A stretch of 64,000 nt of DNA, taken from contig CAVRDJ010000002.1 in the NCBI GenBank assembly GCA_963719875.1, positions 2,604,001-2,668,000 of the forward strand, read 5' to 3'. Below the pieces are notes generated by a model, which saw only the letters and a program-made list of their open reading frames with translations, ran no database searches and was not told the origin of the DNA. How positions within the stretch are numbered: position 1 is the first letter of the stretch; every line of letters begins with the position of its first letter. This DNA comes from Palsa-360 sp963719875 (GTDB lineage: Bacteria; Acidobacteriota; Terriglobia; Acidiferrales; UBA7541). The translations under genes were made by a program, and so were the position numbers. Below, piece by piece: positions 26,685-35,542 of the stretch.

Positions 26685-27968
26685 ATGCCGGGCGGTTTAT
26701 GCACGGCGTTTTGGAAGTTTTCCGGTTTGATTTTGCTAGCGGCTGCAATTCTTACAAGCCTTGTCGAAGCCGAGGCGTCCGGGTTTGCCCGGGATTCATT
26801 GTTTCGTCAGCACAATGAGCGTACTGCTTCGGTGAAAGAGTCGGCCAAACCTGCCGCTACTGCCTCCACGCTGAACACCGATCGCCTGGGCAACCATTAC
26901 CTGATGCTTGTGAACACTGCTATGGCCAATCAAATGGATGCGCCGAAAATCGCGCAGTTTGATCGCTCCCCCTACGATGGTTTGGCGGTCTCTTTCGCGG
27001 ACGCGTATGACAACTCCCCAGTGCTTTCATTTGCCCCAATGCAGGCGCAAATCGCGGGCTGGAAAAAGTCTACTACCAAGGACATCTGGCCATGGGTCTA
27101 TCTGAACCGCATGATCGGCGCAAACGACGCCGAAGGGAATCCACTGACCAAAGTCCCTTATTTCCAGCGGTTTCAGGGATTGGACCTGGACGGGAAAGCA
27201 GGCGCGCAGAGAGACTTTCTGGAAAATTGGCGGAATGCACTTCGCATCGCCAGGAAGACCGAGGTTCCCGGGATTGTTTGCGATCTGGAGTTTTACAATA
27301 ATTACAAAGCGTATGACCTGTCCGAACTTGCGAGGATGACGTCCAATTCGCCGCAAGACGCGCTGAAAGCGCTAAGGCAGGTCGGCGCGCGCATGGCTGA
27401 CATCGCCGCCACAGAATATCCGGGTGCAACGCTCTGGTTCTTGTTCACTGGCTTTACCCGCCCCGACTACAGGGTGATTGATGGCCAGCCGTATTATCTG
27501 GCCGCCACCTACATTGCGGAAGGGCTGCTCGAGCAAATTCAACAGCATCACTTTCCGCTTCGAGTCTTGTCCGGCGGCGAGGTGGGGCTCGGCTATTGCC
27601 ATAATTCCGTCGACGATCTTCGCCAGGCGATCGAAAAGCGGGCCGCTGACTTCGCACCTCTCCTGCAGAAGTACAAGGGCATCCTGGAATTGGCCGGGAC
27701 GATGACGCTCTGGAGCGACCGCACAGCCAAGAAGAACTGGGTGACCCAAGGAGCTTGTGGGACCTCATCGGCTGCCACCGTCGAGGATCTCATCCCATAC
27801 ATGGAAGTCCTGTTCCGGTCTTATCGTTTCAACTGGCTTTATGGTTCACCAAATGGCGGGTATTTTGCGTTTCAGTCCACGGGCGCACCACGCTTTGATG
27901 CCGCGATCAGGCAAGCGAAAGCCCGCGCGTATGGAGCAGCAACTCAACGGCCGGGGCTTAGAGATTGA
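26685..27968 (+). CDS. Secreted protein of unknown function, TIM-barrel-like
   Basis: 427 residues from ATG at 26685; a GTG at 26655 would add ten. A signal peptide (FWKFSGLILLAAAILTSLVE) is followed by a compact globular region. Patterns typical of glycoside-hydrolase-like barrels occur: DIWPWVYLNRMIGAND, EVPGIVCDLEFYNNYKAYDL (acidic end of a strand), GATLWFLFTGFTRPDY, GGEVGLGYCHNSVDDLRQAI and YRFNWLYGSPNGGYFAFQ. No family could be named. Exported, probably enzymatic, possibly acting on polysaccharide; all of this is inference. It has no co-oriented close neighbour and seems monocistronic. Confidence 0.65.
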   Translation: MPGGLCTAFWKFSGLILLAAAILTSLVEAEASGFARDSLFRQHNERTASVKESAKPAATASTLNTDRLGNHYLMLVNTAMANQMDAPKIAQFDRSPYDGLAVSFADAYDNSPVLSFAPMQAQIAGWKKSTTKDIWPWVYLNRMIGANDAEGNPLTKVPYFQRFQGLDLDGKAGAQRDFLENWRNALRIARKTEVPGIVCDLEFYNNYKAYDLSELARMTSNSPQDALKALRQVGARMADIAATEYPGATLWFLFTGFTRPDYRVIDGQPYYLAATYIAEGLLEQIQQHHFPLRVLSGGEVGLGYCHNSVDDLRQAIEKRAADFAPLLQKYKGILELAGTMTLWSDRTAKKNWVTQGACGTSSAATVEDLIPYMEVLFRSYRFNWLYGSPNGGYFAFQSTGAPRFDAAIRQAKARAYGAATQRPGLRD

Positions 27969-28189
27969 GCTTGGCGCGCGCGCAAATATTCGGCCTTGGT
28001 AGTGCGTCAGTTTCCACAAAGCGGATTTATCACGACTCGGACCTTGGGTCTTGACGATCCCCTGCACAAATGGCCGAGATTTAATTGCCGTTCTTTTGCT
28101 CACGGAAAATCCATTCCAACACACGACCTAGCGTGATACTTTGGTTGCCAATCTCACCCGATGAAGCCGGAACTGAGGAGGGATGTCCA

Positions 28190-28876
28190 GTGCGGAATCG
28201 CCTGATTTTTTCTGCTGCGGCCGTGGTGGCGATGCTTGCGCTTTCTCCTGCGCCGCGCGGACAAGACGCCGCCCGCCCTCAATCGGTTCCCGACATTTCG
28301 GGGGTCTGGCTGGTGGAAAAGTTTGAGCCCAGGCTGTTTCCGAACGGGGGCGCACCTCTACAACCTTGGGCAGAGATAAAATTAAAGGCGACCAACCCTC
28401 AGACCGACGACCCCAATCTAGCCTGTCTGCCGGAGGGAGTGCCGCGGTTCATGATTTCTGTGCCGTACCCGATGGAAATCTTTCAAGGGCCCACGCGCGT
28501 TCTCATTATTCACGAGGGGACATCGGTGCTGCGGCAAATCCATATGGGCCGGCAGCACCCCAAAGATTTGGATCCCACGTATGCGGGTGACTCGGTTGGC
28601 AAATGGGAAGGCGACACGCTCGTTGTGGATACGATCGGCTTCAACGATAAGACCTGGCTTGACGGCGGCGGACTCCCCCATAGCGAAGCGCTGCACGTTG
28701 TGGAGCGCATCCGCCGCAAGGACCAGGACACCCTCGTCGACGAGTTTACGATCGACGACTCCAAGGCGTACACGAAACCCATCACGGCTCAGCAAGTCTA
28801 TAAATTGAAGCCGGACTGGGAGATTCATGAATACGTCTGCGAAGAGAATAACAAGTACACGTACCAGGGAAAATGA
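28190..28876 (+). CDS. Secreted protein paired with DUF6152 protein
   Basis: 228 residues starting with GTG at 28190, supported by GAGGAGGG eight bases upstream. Signal peptide LIFSAAAVVAMLALSPAPRG. The mature part starts VPDISGVWLVEKFEP and contains GDSVGKWEGDTLVVDTIGFN, TWLDGGGLPHSEALHVVERI and DTLVDEFTIDDSKAYTKPI. This motif set recurs in acidobacterial secreted proteins without known function, commonly next to DUF6152 proteins, as here (29-bp gap). A lipocalin-like or binding role is conceivable but unproven. Confidence 0.75.
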   Translation: MRNRLIFSAAAVVAMLALSPAPRGQDAARPQSVPDISGVWLVEKFEPRLFPNGGAPLQPWAEIKLKATNPQTDDPNLACLPEGVPRFMISVPYPMEIFQGPTRVLIIHEGTSVLRQIHMGRQHPKDLDPTYAGDSVGKWEGDTLVVDTIGFNDKTWLDGGGLPHSEALHVVERIRRKDQDTLVDEFTIDDSKAYTKPITAQQVYKLKPDWEIHEYVCEENNKYTYQGK

Positions 28877-28905
28877 CTGCGCAAGAAGAAAGAGGAGGGA
28901 TCGAT

Positions 28906-29292
28906 ATGAGGAATAAGCTGCTGGTCTTTCCCGCCACCGCGATTTTTCTGGTGCTTTCGCTGGGGGGATCGACGTTCGCTCATCACGGGTTTGTATCGTG
29001 GTTCGACATGAGCCGCTCGGTCAACGTGAAGGGAACCGTGACGAGCTTTGAGTGGACCAACCCGCATACTTACATTTATCTGGACGTGAAAAATGAAAAG
29101 GGCGCCGTTGAAAAGTGGACCATCGAATTGGGCGCCCCGGGCATGCTGGCGAGGGCCGGCTGGAGAAGGGATACGCTAAAGAATGGCGACGAAATCACCG
29201 CGATCGGAAATCCCGCCAAGGACGGCAACCCCTCGATGCATCTCAGCAAGATCGTCTTTGCCAATGGCCAAGAGCTTTCTACCGCGCTCTGA
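28906..29292 (+). CDS. DUF6152-family secreted protein
   Basis: 128 residues. Signal peptide (LLVFPATAIFLVLSLGGSTF, cleaved before AHHGF), then the DUF6152 pattern: AHHGFVSWFDMSRSVNVKGT, VTSFEWTNPHTYIYLDV, WTIELGAPGMLARAGWRRDT and GDEITAIGNPAKDGNPSMHL. AGAGGAGGG before the ATG at 28906 fixes the start rather than the upstream ATG at 28873, which overlaps the preceding gene. A mature N-terminus with paired His suggests metal binding, but this is only inferred. It forms a two-gene unit with the preceding secreted protein. Confidence 0.85.
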   Translation: MRNKLLVFPATAIFLVLSLGGSTFAHHGFVSWFDMSRSVNVKGTVTSFEWTNPHTYIYLDVKNEKGAVEKWTIELGAPGMLARAGWRRDTLKNGDEITAIGNPAKDGNPSMHLSKIVFANGQELSTAL

Positions 29293-29601
29293 AGGCCGTC
29301 CAGCCGCTGACTGTAAAGTCTCCCACGTTGGATGACGACCTGCCTTTATGGCCAGCGACTTCCATTTGGTAATCCCAACTTCCGATAAAACTAGAATATC
29401 CTGCAAGAAAACTCGGTCAGATCATTCCAAGCATGAACTAACTAAGGCACGCAACGAACAGTGGAGCTGTCCGTCGCCATGACCGCGACCGAGAAGCGAG
29501 CACATCTAAGCAGCATGACGGAGAACGATCAGCTTAACGAAATCGTCCACTCGGTCGGATTAGGCCTATCGACTGCCATTTATGCCCATTCAGAACTTTG
29601 G
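29293..29601. other. Intergenic region between convergent genes, nothing recognised
   Basis: 309 bp between the DUF6152 gene and the end of the minus-strand propeller gene. No ORF with family resemblance, repeat copy or strong hairpin was seen. Confidence 0.5.
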
Positions 29602-30582
29602 CTACTGCGCGACCCATTTGTCGAAGCGCGAGGCAAAGGTGTGGGCCAGATAGATGGCCTTCTCATCCGGGCATGCTATCTGGTGAACGGAATCAATGGT
29701 GCCGGCCATGCGGCCGTGGCGGCCGAAGGCGCCCAGGACCTTGCCGGTGAGATCCATCTTGTAGACCCGGCCCACGCTGCCCACGAACATCACCTGATTG
29801 GGTCCAGTGGTAAGGCAGAGCGACCAGGGCGCAGTCGGCAAATTCCAAACCGCTTTCCGAGTGCCCTCCGTATCGAAAACCTGGATGCGGCTGTTAGCGC
29901 GGTCGGCGACATATATGGTGTCATTGTTGTCGATCACAATACTGTGCGGGGTGTTGAAGGAGCCCGGCTGGTTGCCACGCCGACCCCAGTCCATAACGAA
30001 GTTGCCATCCTTATCGAACTTGACAACGCGCGAATTGCCGTATCCGTCGGAGACGAACATGCTGCCATCCTTGCTCCAGGCGATGTCCGTCTCCTGATAG
30101 AAGGAGGCTTGGTCGGGCGCGGCGCGCTCAATCACATGCGTCAGCCAAGTCCAGGGCTCCGGGTTTGTTCCGAGCGTGCCCACGGTGCGGCCTTCGGCGT
30201 CGAAGCGGAAAATTTCGTTATCGGCGGCATCCACGTACCAGAGATTGCCTTGCGGATCGAAGCGCACGACATGGGCGCCTACGAACATCGTGGAACCCTC
30301 GCCCCAGGAGCGCACGAAGGTGCCGTCCGACTTGAACTCCATGACGGGGTGATAACCGCGATTGAGCGTGACGATATTGCCCGTCTTGGGATTGATCGCC
30401 ACGCCGGTGGTGCGGCCCACGACAGAGTTGGCGGGATAGTGGAAAAAGTCCTCCACCAGACGGTAGGACAGTTGCGGTATCGGCGCTGCGCCCGCGCCGC
30501 CACCCTGCGCGTTCATCGACGCAACGGCGCAAAGCGAAATCACCGCGGCGCAAACCGCTGACATCAAGATACGATTCTTCAT
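29602..30582 (-). CDS. Exported NHL-repeat beta-propeller protein
   Basis: 326 residues from ATG at 30582, with GGGGAGG six bases upstream. Signal peptide ILMSAVCAAVISLCAVASMN. The rest is an NHL propeller: GVAINPKTGNIVTLNRGYHP, VVRFDPQGNLWYVDAADNEI, SKDGSMFVSDGYGNSRVVKF, HSIVIDNNDTIYVADRANSR and IQVFDTEGTRKAVW. This arrangement resembles the peptidyl-alpha-hydroxyglycine amidating lyase-like group, in which a Ca-bound propeller carries the active site, but catalytic residues were not verified. It is a paralogue in kind of the partial gene at the window start. Monocistronic and divergent from the dehalogenase-like gene. Confidence 0.85.
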   Translation of the reverse strand: MKNRILMSAVCAAVISLCAVASMNAQGGGAGAAPIPQLSYRLVEDFFHYPANSVVGRTTGVAINPKTGNIVTLNRGYHPVMEFKSDGTFVRSWGEGSTMFVGAHVVRFDPQGNLWYVDAADNEIFRFDAEGRTVGTLGTNPEPWTWLTHVIERAAPDQASFYQETDIAWSKDGSMFVSDGYGNSRVVKFDKDGNFVMDWGRRGNQPGSFNTPHSIVIDNNDTIYVADRANSRIQVFDTEGTRKAVWNLPTAPWSLCLTTGPNQVMFVGSVGRVYKMDLTGKVLGAFGRHGRMAGTIDSVHQIACPDEKAIYLAHTFASRFDKWVAQ

Positions 30583-30833
30583 TGGAGCCTCCCCAAGCGT
30601 TCGTAATGGGCGCAATCTTAGGCCCGGTTCCCAGATCTGGCAAGCACGGCGCGATTGCTTTCAGCAGGACGGCAGCGCGTTGCCACGAGATTACCAAGAC
30701 GGAGGAGAAGTCCTGACAAACGGTCTCATCGGAAACTGACTTCGTATCTCGCCTTTTGAATGCTGAGCGGTTTGACGCTATCCTAGCAACCGGTATCCAT
30801 CGATACGAAGATCCATCTTTTTTGGAGGCACCC

Positions 30834-31862
30834 ATGTCGAATCCTAGCCGCCGTGAATTCTTGAAGAATTCCATGGCTCTGACGCTCGCGCCTGCCGCCC
30901 GGAGCGCACTGTTCGCTCCCGGGTTGGCGGGCGAGTCTGAGCCGGCTCAAAAACCGCGCGCAGAATTTTTTGAAGGCTTCAAACGCGAACAAATTAAGAC
31001 TTCGGGAGCGACGATCAATACCGTTTTCGGCGGCAACGACAAAGGCTCACCCTTGCTGCTCCTTCATGGCATCCCGGAAACTCATGTACTCTGGCGCAAA
31101 GTCGCGCCTGCACTGGCTCAAGACTATTTTCTCGTCATGCCGGATCTTCGGGGATACGGAGATAGCGGCAAGCCCCCGGGAGGCGACGATCACGCCGCCT
31201 ATTCCAAGCGGGCCATGGCTCAGGACCAGGTGGAAGTGATGAAGCATCTGGGATTTCAAAAATTTGCCGTCGTGGGGCACGATCGAGGCGGCCGCGCTGC
31301 GCATCGCATGGCTCTGGACCACTCGGATCTCCTCACCAAACTCGTGATTCTCGACATTGTGCCAACCTATCTCCTCTACCAGAATATTACCCAGGAGTTC
31401 GCCACTATCTTTTACCACTGGTTTCTTCTCGTTCAGCCGCCTCCATTCCCCGAGACGATGGTCGCAAACAGCGCTGAGTATTTCCTGAAGTGCACTTTGC
31501 TATGGCTGGGGGGACGTTCGCTCAACGAGCCGGTTCCGGATTTTGTCGGCCCGGCCGTCTTTCAGGAATACTTCCGCACCTTCCGCGATCCCGCCACGAT
31601 CCACGCGATTTGCGAGGATTACCGGGCGGCCGCCTCCATCGATTTGGCGCACGATAAGGCGGATCTGGATAAGAAAATTCAATGTCCGCTGCTCGTCCTC
31701 TGGTCCGAAAAGGGGCCCTTCCATCGCATGTACAACGTTTTGCAGACCTGGCGAGACCGCGCCGTCCAGGCGCAGGGCAAGGCCATGCCGACTGGCCATT
31801 TCCTTCCGGAGCAAATGCCGGAGGAATTGACGCAAGAACTCAAAGCGTTTCTGCAGAGTTGA
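30834..31862 (+). CDS. Tat-exported haloacetate dehalogenase-like hydrolase
   Basis: 342 residues from ATG at 30834 after TTGGAGGCACCC. The N-terminus is a textbook twin-arginine signal (NPSRREFLKNSMALTLAPAA). The alpha/beta-hydrolase core matches fluoroacetate dehalogenases: nucleophile Asp150 in VVGHDRGGRAAHRMALDH with the following Arg151, Asp174 in VILDIVPTYL, the halide-site pair His195-Trp196 in IFYHWFLLVQP, Tyr263 in CEDYRAAASID and His322 in PTGHFLPEQ. Carbon-halogen hydrolysis of 2-haloacids is the best guess; epoxide hydrolysis is the alternative in this superfamily. Export by Tat is unusual for a dehalogenase. A palindrome starts 12 bp after the stop. Confidence 0.85.
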   Translation: MSNPSRREFLKNSMALTLAPAARSALFAPGLAGESEPAQKPRAEFFEGFKREQIKTSGATINTVFGGNDKGSPLLLLHGIPETHVLWRKVAPALAQDYFLVMPDLRGYGDSGKPPGGDDHAAYSKRAMAQDQVEVMKHLGFQKFAVVGHDRGGRAAHRMALDHSDLLTKLVILDIVPTYLLYQNITQEFATIFYHWFLLVQPPPFPETMVANSAEYFLKCTLLWLGGRSLNEPVPDFVGPAVFQEYFRTFRDPATIHAICEDYRAAASIDLAHDKADLDKKIQCPLLVLWSEKGPFHRMYNVLQTWRDRAVQAQGKAMPTGHFLPEQMPEELTQELKAFLQS

Positions 31863-31873
31863 GGAGGGTTTTA

Positions 31874-31945
31874 GTAGCGCGCGCTTCAGCCTGCGGGGGT
31901 TAGTCCTTGCATGGACTAAACCCCGCAGGCTGAAGCCTACGCTAC
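31874..31945. repeat. GTAGCG palindromic repeat, full copy
   Basis: Arms 31874-31899 (GTAGCGCGCGCTTCAGCCTG...) and 31920-31945 are inverted copies around TTAGTCCTTGCATGGACTAA, itself an inverted repeat. Same family as at 11.33 kb. It sits immediately 3' of the dehalogenase-like gene. Confidence 0.85.
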
Positions 31946-32117
31946 TTGGGGCGACTGCACTGGCGGAAAGGCCTCATAAAGAGTTGCAAGGCGACTCCAC
32001 GTGGTATAAAAGGGCTTCCGTCCCACGACCGAATCAAAATAGTTCTGTTCGCGCCAAGAGAAACCTGTTGCGTTTCGGTAAAGGCGCGGCCCGATTTGAG
32101 AATTCTGAGGAGGACTT

Positions 32118-32585
32118 GTGAGCCAATCCGCGAGCACAGTAAGCCACCTGGAAACTGTTTCCAGCCGTAAAGCATCCGACATCGTGATCGCCTACACCAT
32201 TTTGCGCTTGTCCTTCGGGGCCAATATACTTCTTCACGGTCTGAGCCGCATCCTAAACGGACGGCCCGCATTTCTCGCCTATTTGACCCACTACTTCGAG
32301 CACTCTCACCTCATTCCACCCGGCATGTTGCCTTTGTTCGGCGCCGTGCTGCCGTGGGTCGAAACGACACTGGGCTTGCTCTTGATGCTGGGCCTGTTTT
32401 CGCGACTTACGCTGATTGTGGGCGCCCTGGTGTTGACGGTCCTGGTGATCGGCACAAACCTGGCGCAGGACTGGCTTGTCTCGGGACTGCAGCTGCCTTA
32501 CTGCTTCATTTATTACTATTTGCTGATTCATCTGGAACAAAACCGCATCTCACTGGACGCCTGGTGGGGATTCGGCGGACGTTGA
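32118..32585 (+). CDS. DoxX-family integral membrane protein
   Basis: 155 residues starting with GTG at 32118 after GAGGAGGACTT. Four hydrophobic helices fit the DoxX fold: IVIAYTILRLSFGANILLHG, MLPLFGAVLPWVETTLGLLL, LTLIVGALVLTVLVIGTNLA and LQLPYCFIYYYLLIHLE. The conserved HGLSRI and WVETTLGLLLMLGLFSRLT motifs support the family. DoxX proteins have been linked to quinone-dependent oxidoreductases and redox stress, but no partner gene is nearby. The N-terminal 20 residues are polar. No operon structure is apparent. Confidence 0.85.
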   Translation: MSQSASTVSHLETVSSRKASDIVIAYTILRLSFGANILLHGLSRILNGRPAFLAYLTHYFEHSHLIPPGMLPLFGAVLPWVETTLGLLLMLGLFSRLTLIVGALVLTVLVIGTNLAQDWLVSGLQLPYCFIYYYLLIHLEQNRISLDAWWGFGGR

Positions 32586-32974
32586 GGTAGGACAGGTCGA
32601 AAACCCGCGCTCTTGAAAACCGCAAGGGCACGGGACCCGACAATCCACAATTCAAATCCGCGTCCATCCGCCGGGGCATGCCCTCTTGGCATCGCGACAC
32701 GTTCAAACCCTTTCATGCGACCACCCTCTCCTGAGGGAAGAGAATTGGGGCGCCGCGTCATTGTGGTTTTCAAGGGTGCGGGTTTTTCCTTGCTTCACAA
32801 TCCTCTTCAGTGCCCCCACGGATTCGTAAGTAACAACTTCAATGCTTTCAGGGGGTTCCCCGATCGCGCGAAACGTCTATTGCGCTGCGAGAAACTCGTT
32901 CTGGCAGCATGGATTGCGGCGTATGGGTGGGCGTGCTAGATTTTGATGTTGGGTGAAAATTCAGCGTTTGTTTC
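32586..32974. other. Intergenic region with half-copies of the tail repeat
   Basis: No gene recognised in 389 bp. Two inverted segments are seen: GCTCTTGAAAACCGCAAGGG near 32610 and GGTTTTCAAGGGTGCGGGTT near 32766. The second matches the 3' half of the tail-repeat family of the 44.8-48.5 kb zone. The promoter of the FecR-like gene must lie in the right end. Confidence 0.5.
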
Positions 32975-34261
32975 ATGCCGATCCAGAGACCACCGCTCGC
33001 GCCGCGCCAAAAGATCTCTCCTGTAGAGATCTATTGGAAAACTGTTACCTACCGTACGGTGGCTATGTACGTCTTTCTGATTTTGGCCGTGGTGATGGCC
33101 ATTTTGTATTTGATTTATCCTGAAGCATATGGCGGCGCGATCGCCAGGATTTCACAAGCGATTGGCGCGAGCACGGCTCCCACCGCGGAATTGACGGCGA
33201 AGCAGGCGAAATTTGTGAATTTGGACGGCCGCGTGCAGGTCAAGAAAGTGAATTCCGTGCAATGGGTCACGGCGGATTACCGCATGGCGCTCGACAAGGG
33301 CGACTTGATCCAGACGGGCGGAGATGGCGCCGCGCGCATCACATTCGCTGACGGCACGACCTACACCGTACAGTCGGACACGCTCGTTACGGTTGAGGAA
33401 AATTCGGTTGGGCGGGACAGCGAAACGCGCGTCGCCATGCACATTACCTCCGGCGCCGTGGACCTGGCCACCGGCACATGGGATTCACCGAAATCCAAGG
33501 CCGAAGTTTCGTTCTCCAATGCGGTGGCCTCGGTGCAGCAGAACAGCCGCGCGGCGGTGCGCAGCGATCCGAAGACGAGCGAGAGTGAAATTACCGTGTC
33601 GGCCGGAACCGCCCAACTTTCCACCACCGACGGCCGTCAGCATGTCGATATTGGCCGATGGGAGCGTGTGACCGTGCCGCCCAGCGGGGGAACCGTCGTC
33701 AAGACCAATGTGCTTGCGCCTCCCGACCTTGCACAGCCCCTGAACCTGCAGCCCCTGATCGTCCCGGACCCCAAGCACGCCCCGGTGCGTTTCGAATGGA
33801 AACCTGTGCCGGAAGCGGTCAGTTACGAGCTGCGTGTCAGCCTGACATCCATGTTTTCCCGGATTGTGGAAGACCGGAAGCTGACCGGAACGTCCGTCGA
33901 GATTGCGGGTTTCGATCAGGGTGACTACTTCTGGGATGTCCTGGCCACGGACCAGGAGAAGCGCGTAAGCGCCCCAAGCGATACCTTCAAGTTTACGCTC
34001 GCGACACAAGGCAAGGGACAGGAGATGTTGCTGGAGGTCGGAAGTACCGAGTTGCATGGTAACGTGGTGGAGATCACCGGGCGCACGGAGCCAGGGGCGG
34101 CGCTTATCATCAACGGCGAACAGGTCGCGGACATACGAGGCGACGGGGCGTTCAAATATTTTACCGCCCCCTTGACGCGCGGCAGCCAGACCATCGTGCT
34201 TACCGGACAGAACCGGCGGGGCGGCACGGCGATCAAGCGTGTCGAGATTGTAATTCCATAA
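32975..34261 (+). CDS. FecR-domain membrane protein
   Basis: 428 residues. A cytoplasmic N-terminus is followed by one membrane segment (MYVFLILAVVMAILYLIYP, about residues 31-50). Residues 75-225 form a FecR domain: FVNLDGRVQVKKVNSVQWVT, MALDKGDLIQTGGDGAARIT, FADGTTYTVQSDTLVTVEEN and GAVDLATGTWDSP. The C-terminal half has two beta-sandwich modules (EWKPVPEAVSYELRVSLTSM, Fn3-like, and NVVEITGRTEPGAALIINGE). The external domain could sense or bind an envelope component. It lies 168 bp upstream of mreB on the same strand, so a link to cell-wall synthesis is plausible but not shown. Confidence 0.85.
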   Translation: MPIQRPPLAPRQKISPVEIYWKTVTYRTVAMYVFLILAVVMAILYLIYPEAYGGAIARISQAIGASTAPTAELTAKQAKFVNLDGRVQVKKVNSVQWVTADYRMALDKGDLIQTGGDGAARITFADGTTYTVQSDTLVTVEENSVGRDSETRVAMHITSGAVDLATGTWDSPKSKAEVSFSNAVASVQQNSRAAVRSDPKTSESEITVSAGTAQLSTTDGRQHVDIGRWERVTVPPSGGTVVKTNVLAPPDLAQPLNLQPLIVPDPKHAPVRFEWKPVPEAVSYELRVSLTSMFSRIVEDRKLTGTSVEIAGFDQGDYFWDVLATDQEKRVSAPSDTFKFTLATQGKGQEMLLEVGSTELHGNVVEITGRTEPGAALIINGEQVADIRGDGAFKYFTAPLTRGSQTIVLTGQNRRGGTAIKRVEIVIP

Positions 34262-34429
34262 CCGGCCCGCCGCCAGAGCGCTATAGCGAGTCGGCGACCT
34301 CGGTCGCCCTAGCGCTTGGGCGACAGCGACTGGAGCACGCCGGAGAAAAGTTGGGGAGGGCAAGCCGGGCGGCATCTCACCCGAGTCGGCATCCAGAAGC
34401 CGTCCGAGCAGCCCGGCACTGAGGGAACT

Positions 34430-35470
34430 ATGTTGAACAACGGTTACAACCTTCGCTCGGTTTTTAGTTTGTTTTCTTCCGACCTGGCGATCGATCTGGG
34501 GACGGCCAACACGCTGGTTTATGCCAAGGGCAAGGGCATCGTGGTGAATGAGCCTTCCATCGTGGCCATTAACAAGAACAGCGGGGAAGTGGTGGCGGTG
34601 GGCAAGGAAGCCAAGGACATGCTCGGGCGCACGCCAGGCAATGTGGTGGCCATCAAGCCGATGAAGGACGGCGTGATCGCCGATTTCAAGGTGACCGAAA
34701 AAATGCTCACCTACTTCATCCAGAAGGCGCATAACCGGCGCATGCTGGTACATCCGCGCATTGTGATCGGCGTGCCCAGCGAGATCACCCCGGTGGAAAA
34801 ACGCGCGGTGCAGGACTCCGCCTATCGCTCCCGGGCGAGCGAGGTTTATCTGGTGGAGCAGGCGATGGCCGCCGCGATCGGCGCGGGCCTGCCGATCGAG
34901 GAGCCTTCGGGAAACATGGTCGTGGACATCGGCGGAGGCACGACCGACATCGCGGTCATCTCCATGAGCGGGATCGTGTATTCGCGCTCGGTGCGCGTCG
35001 CGGGAAATGAAATGGACGAAGCCGTCATGCAATATCTGAAGCGCAAATACAACCTGCTGGTGGGCGAGCGCACGGCGGAACAGATCAAAATGGAGATCGG
35101 CTCGGCGTATCCGCTGGAGAAGCCGCTGACCATGGAAGTGAAAGGGCGCAACCTGATCGAGGGCGTGCCCAGAACTGTCACGATTGATGACAGCGAAATT
35201 CGCGAGGCGCTCTCCGAATGCGTGGCCACGATCCTGAACGCGTGCCGCGTGGCGCTCGAACGCACGCCCCCCGAGCTTTCCGCCGACATCAGCGACCGCG
35301 GGATCGTGCTCACCGGCGGAGGGGCGCTGCTCAAGAATTTGGACAAGCGCATCCGGGAGGAAACCGGCTTGCCGGTTTCGATTGCCGATGATCCGCTGGC
35401 GTCGGTGGTGCTCGGGACGGGCAAGATGCTGAGCGATTTCCGGCTGCTGCGTCTGGTCTCGATAGATTGA
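34430..35470 (+). CDS. mreB: Rod shape-determining protein MreB
   Basis: 346 residues from ATG at 34430 with GAGGGAACT upstream; the earlier frame extension to 34316 is not conserved. Actin-fold ATPase that polymerises under the membrane and directs the elongasome. ATP-site motifs: AIDLGTANTLVYAKGKGIVV (phosphate 1), NMVVDIGGGTTDIAVISMSG (phosphate 2) and GIVLTGGGALLKNLDKRIRE (adenosine). VGVPSEITPVEKRAV-like and YRSRASEVYLVEQAMAAAIG stretches are also typical. First core gene of the plus-strand cluster mreB-mreC-mreD-mrdA-rodA-rne/rng; the spacing to mreC is 72 bp. Confidence 0.97.
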   Translation: MLNNGYNLRSVFSLFSSDLAIDLGTANTLVYAKGKGIVVNEPSIVAINKNSGEVVAVGKEAKDMLGRTPGNVVAIKPMKDGVIADFKVTEKMLTYFIQKAHNRRMLVHPRIVIGVPSEITPVEKRAVQDSAYRSRASEVYLVEQAMAAAIGAGLPIEEPSGNMVVDIGGGTTDIAVISMSGIVYSRSVRVAGNEMDEAVMQYLKRKYNLLVGERTAEQIKMEIGSAYPLEKPLTMEVKGRNLIEGVPRTVTIDDSEIREALSECVATILNACRVALERTPPELSADISDRGIVLTGGGALLKNLDKRIREETGLPVSIADDPLASVVLGTGKMLSDFRLLRLVSID

Positions 35471-35542
35471 GTTTTGAGGGAACGGCGCGGAGTGCCGATC
35501 CCAACCGGTAACAAAAATTTCGAAAGTTGACATTCTTCCCCG

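Noticed and set aside
34262..34429. Possible terminator or riboswitch between the FecR-like gene and mreB
   Set aside because: Only short imperfect stems (GCGACCTCGGTCGC) are visible; nothing resembles a known riboswitch.
33485..35533. Long minus-strand reading frame of 682 codons opposite the FecR-like and mreB genes
   Set aside because: It lies antisense to two well-supported genes, has no domain resemblance and is a GC-skew shadow of their codons.
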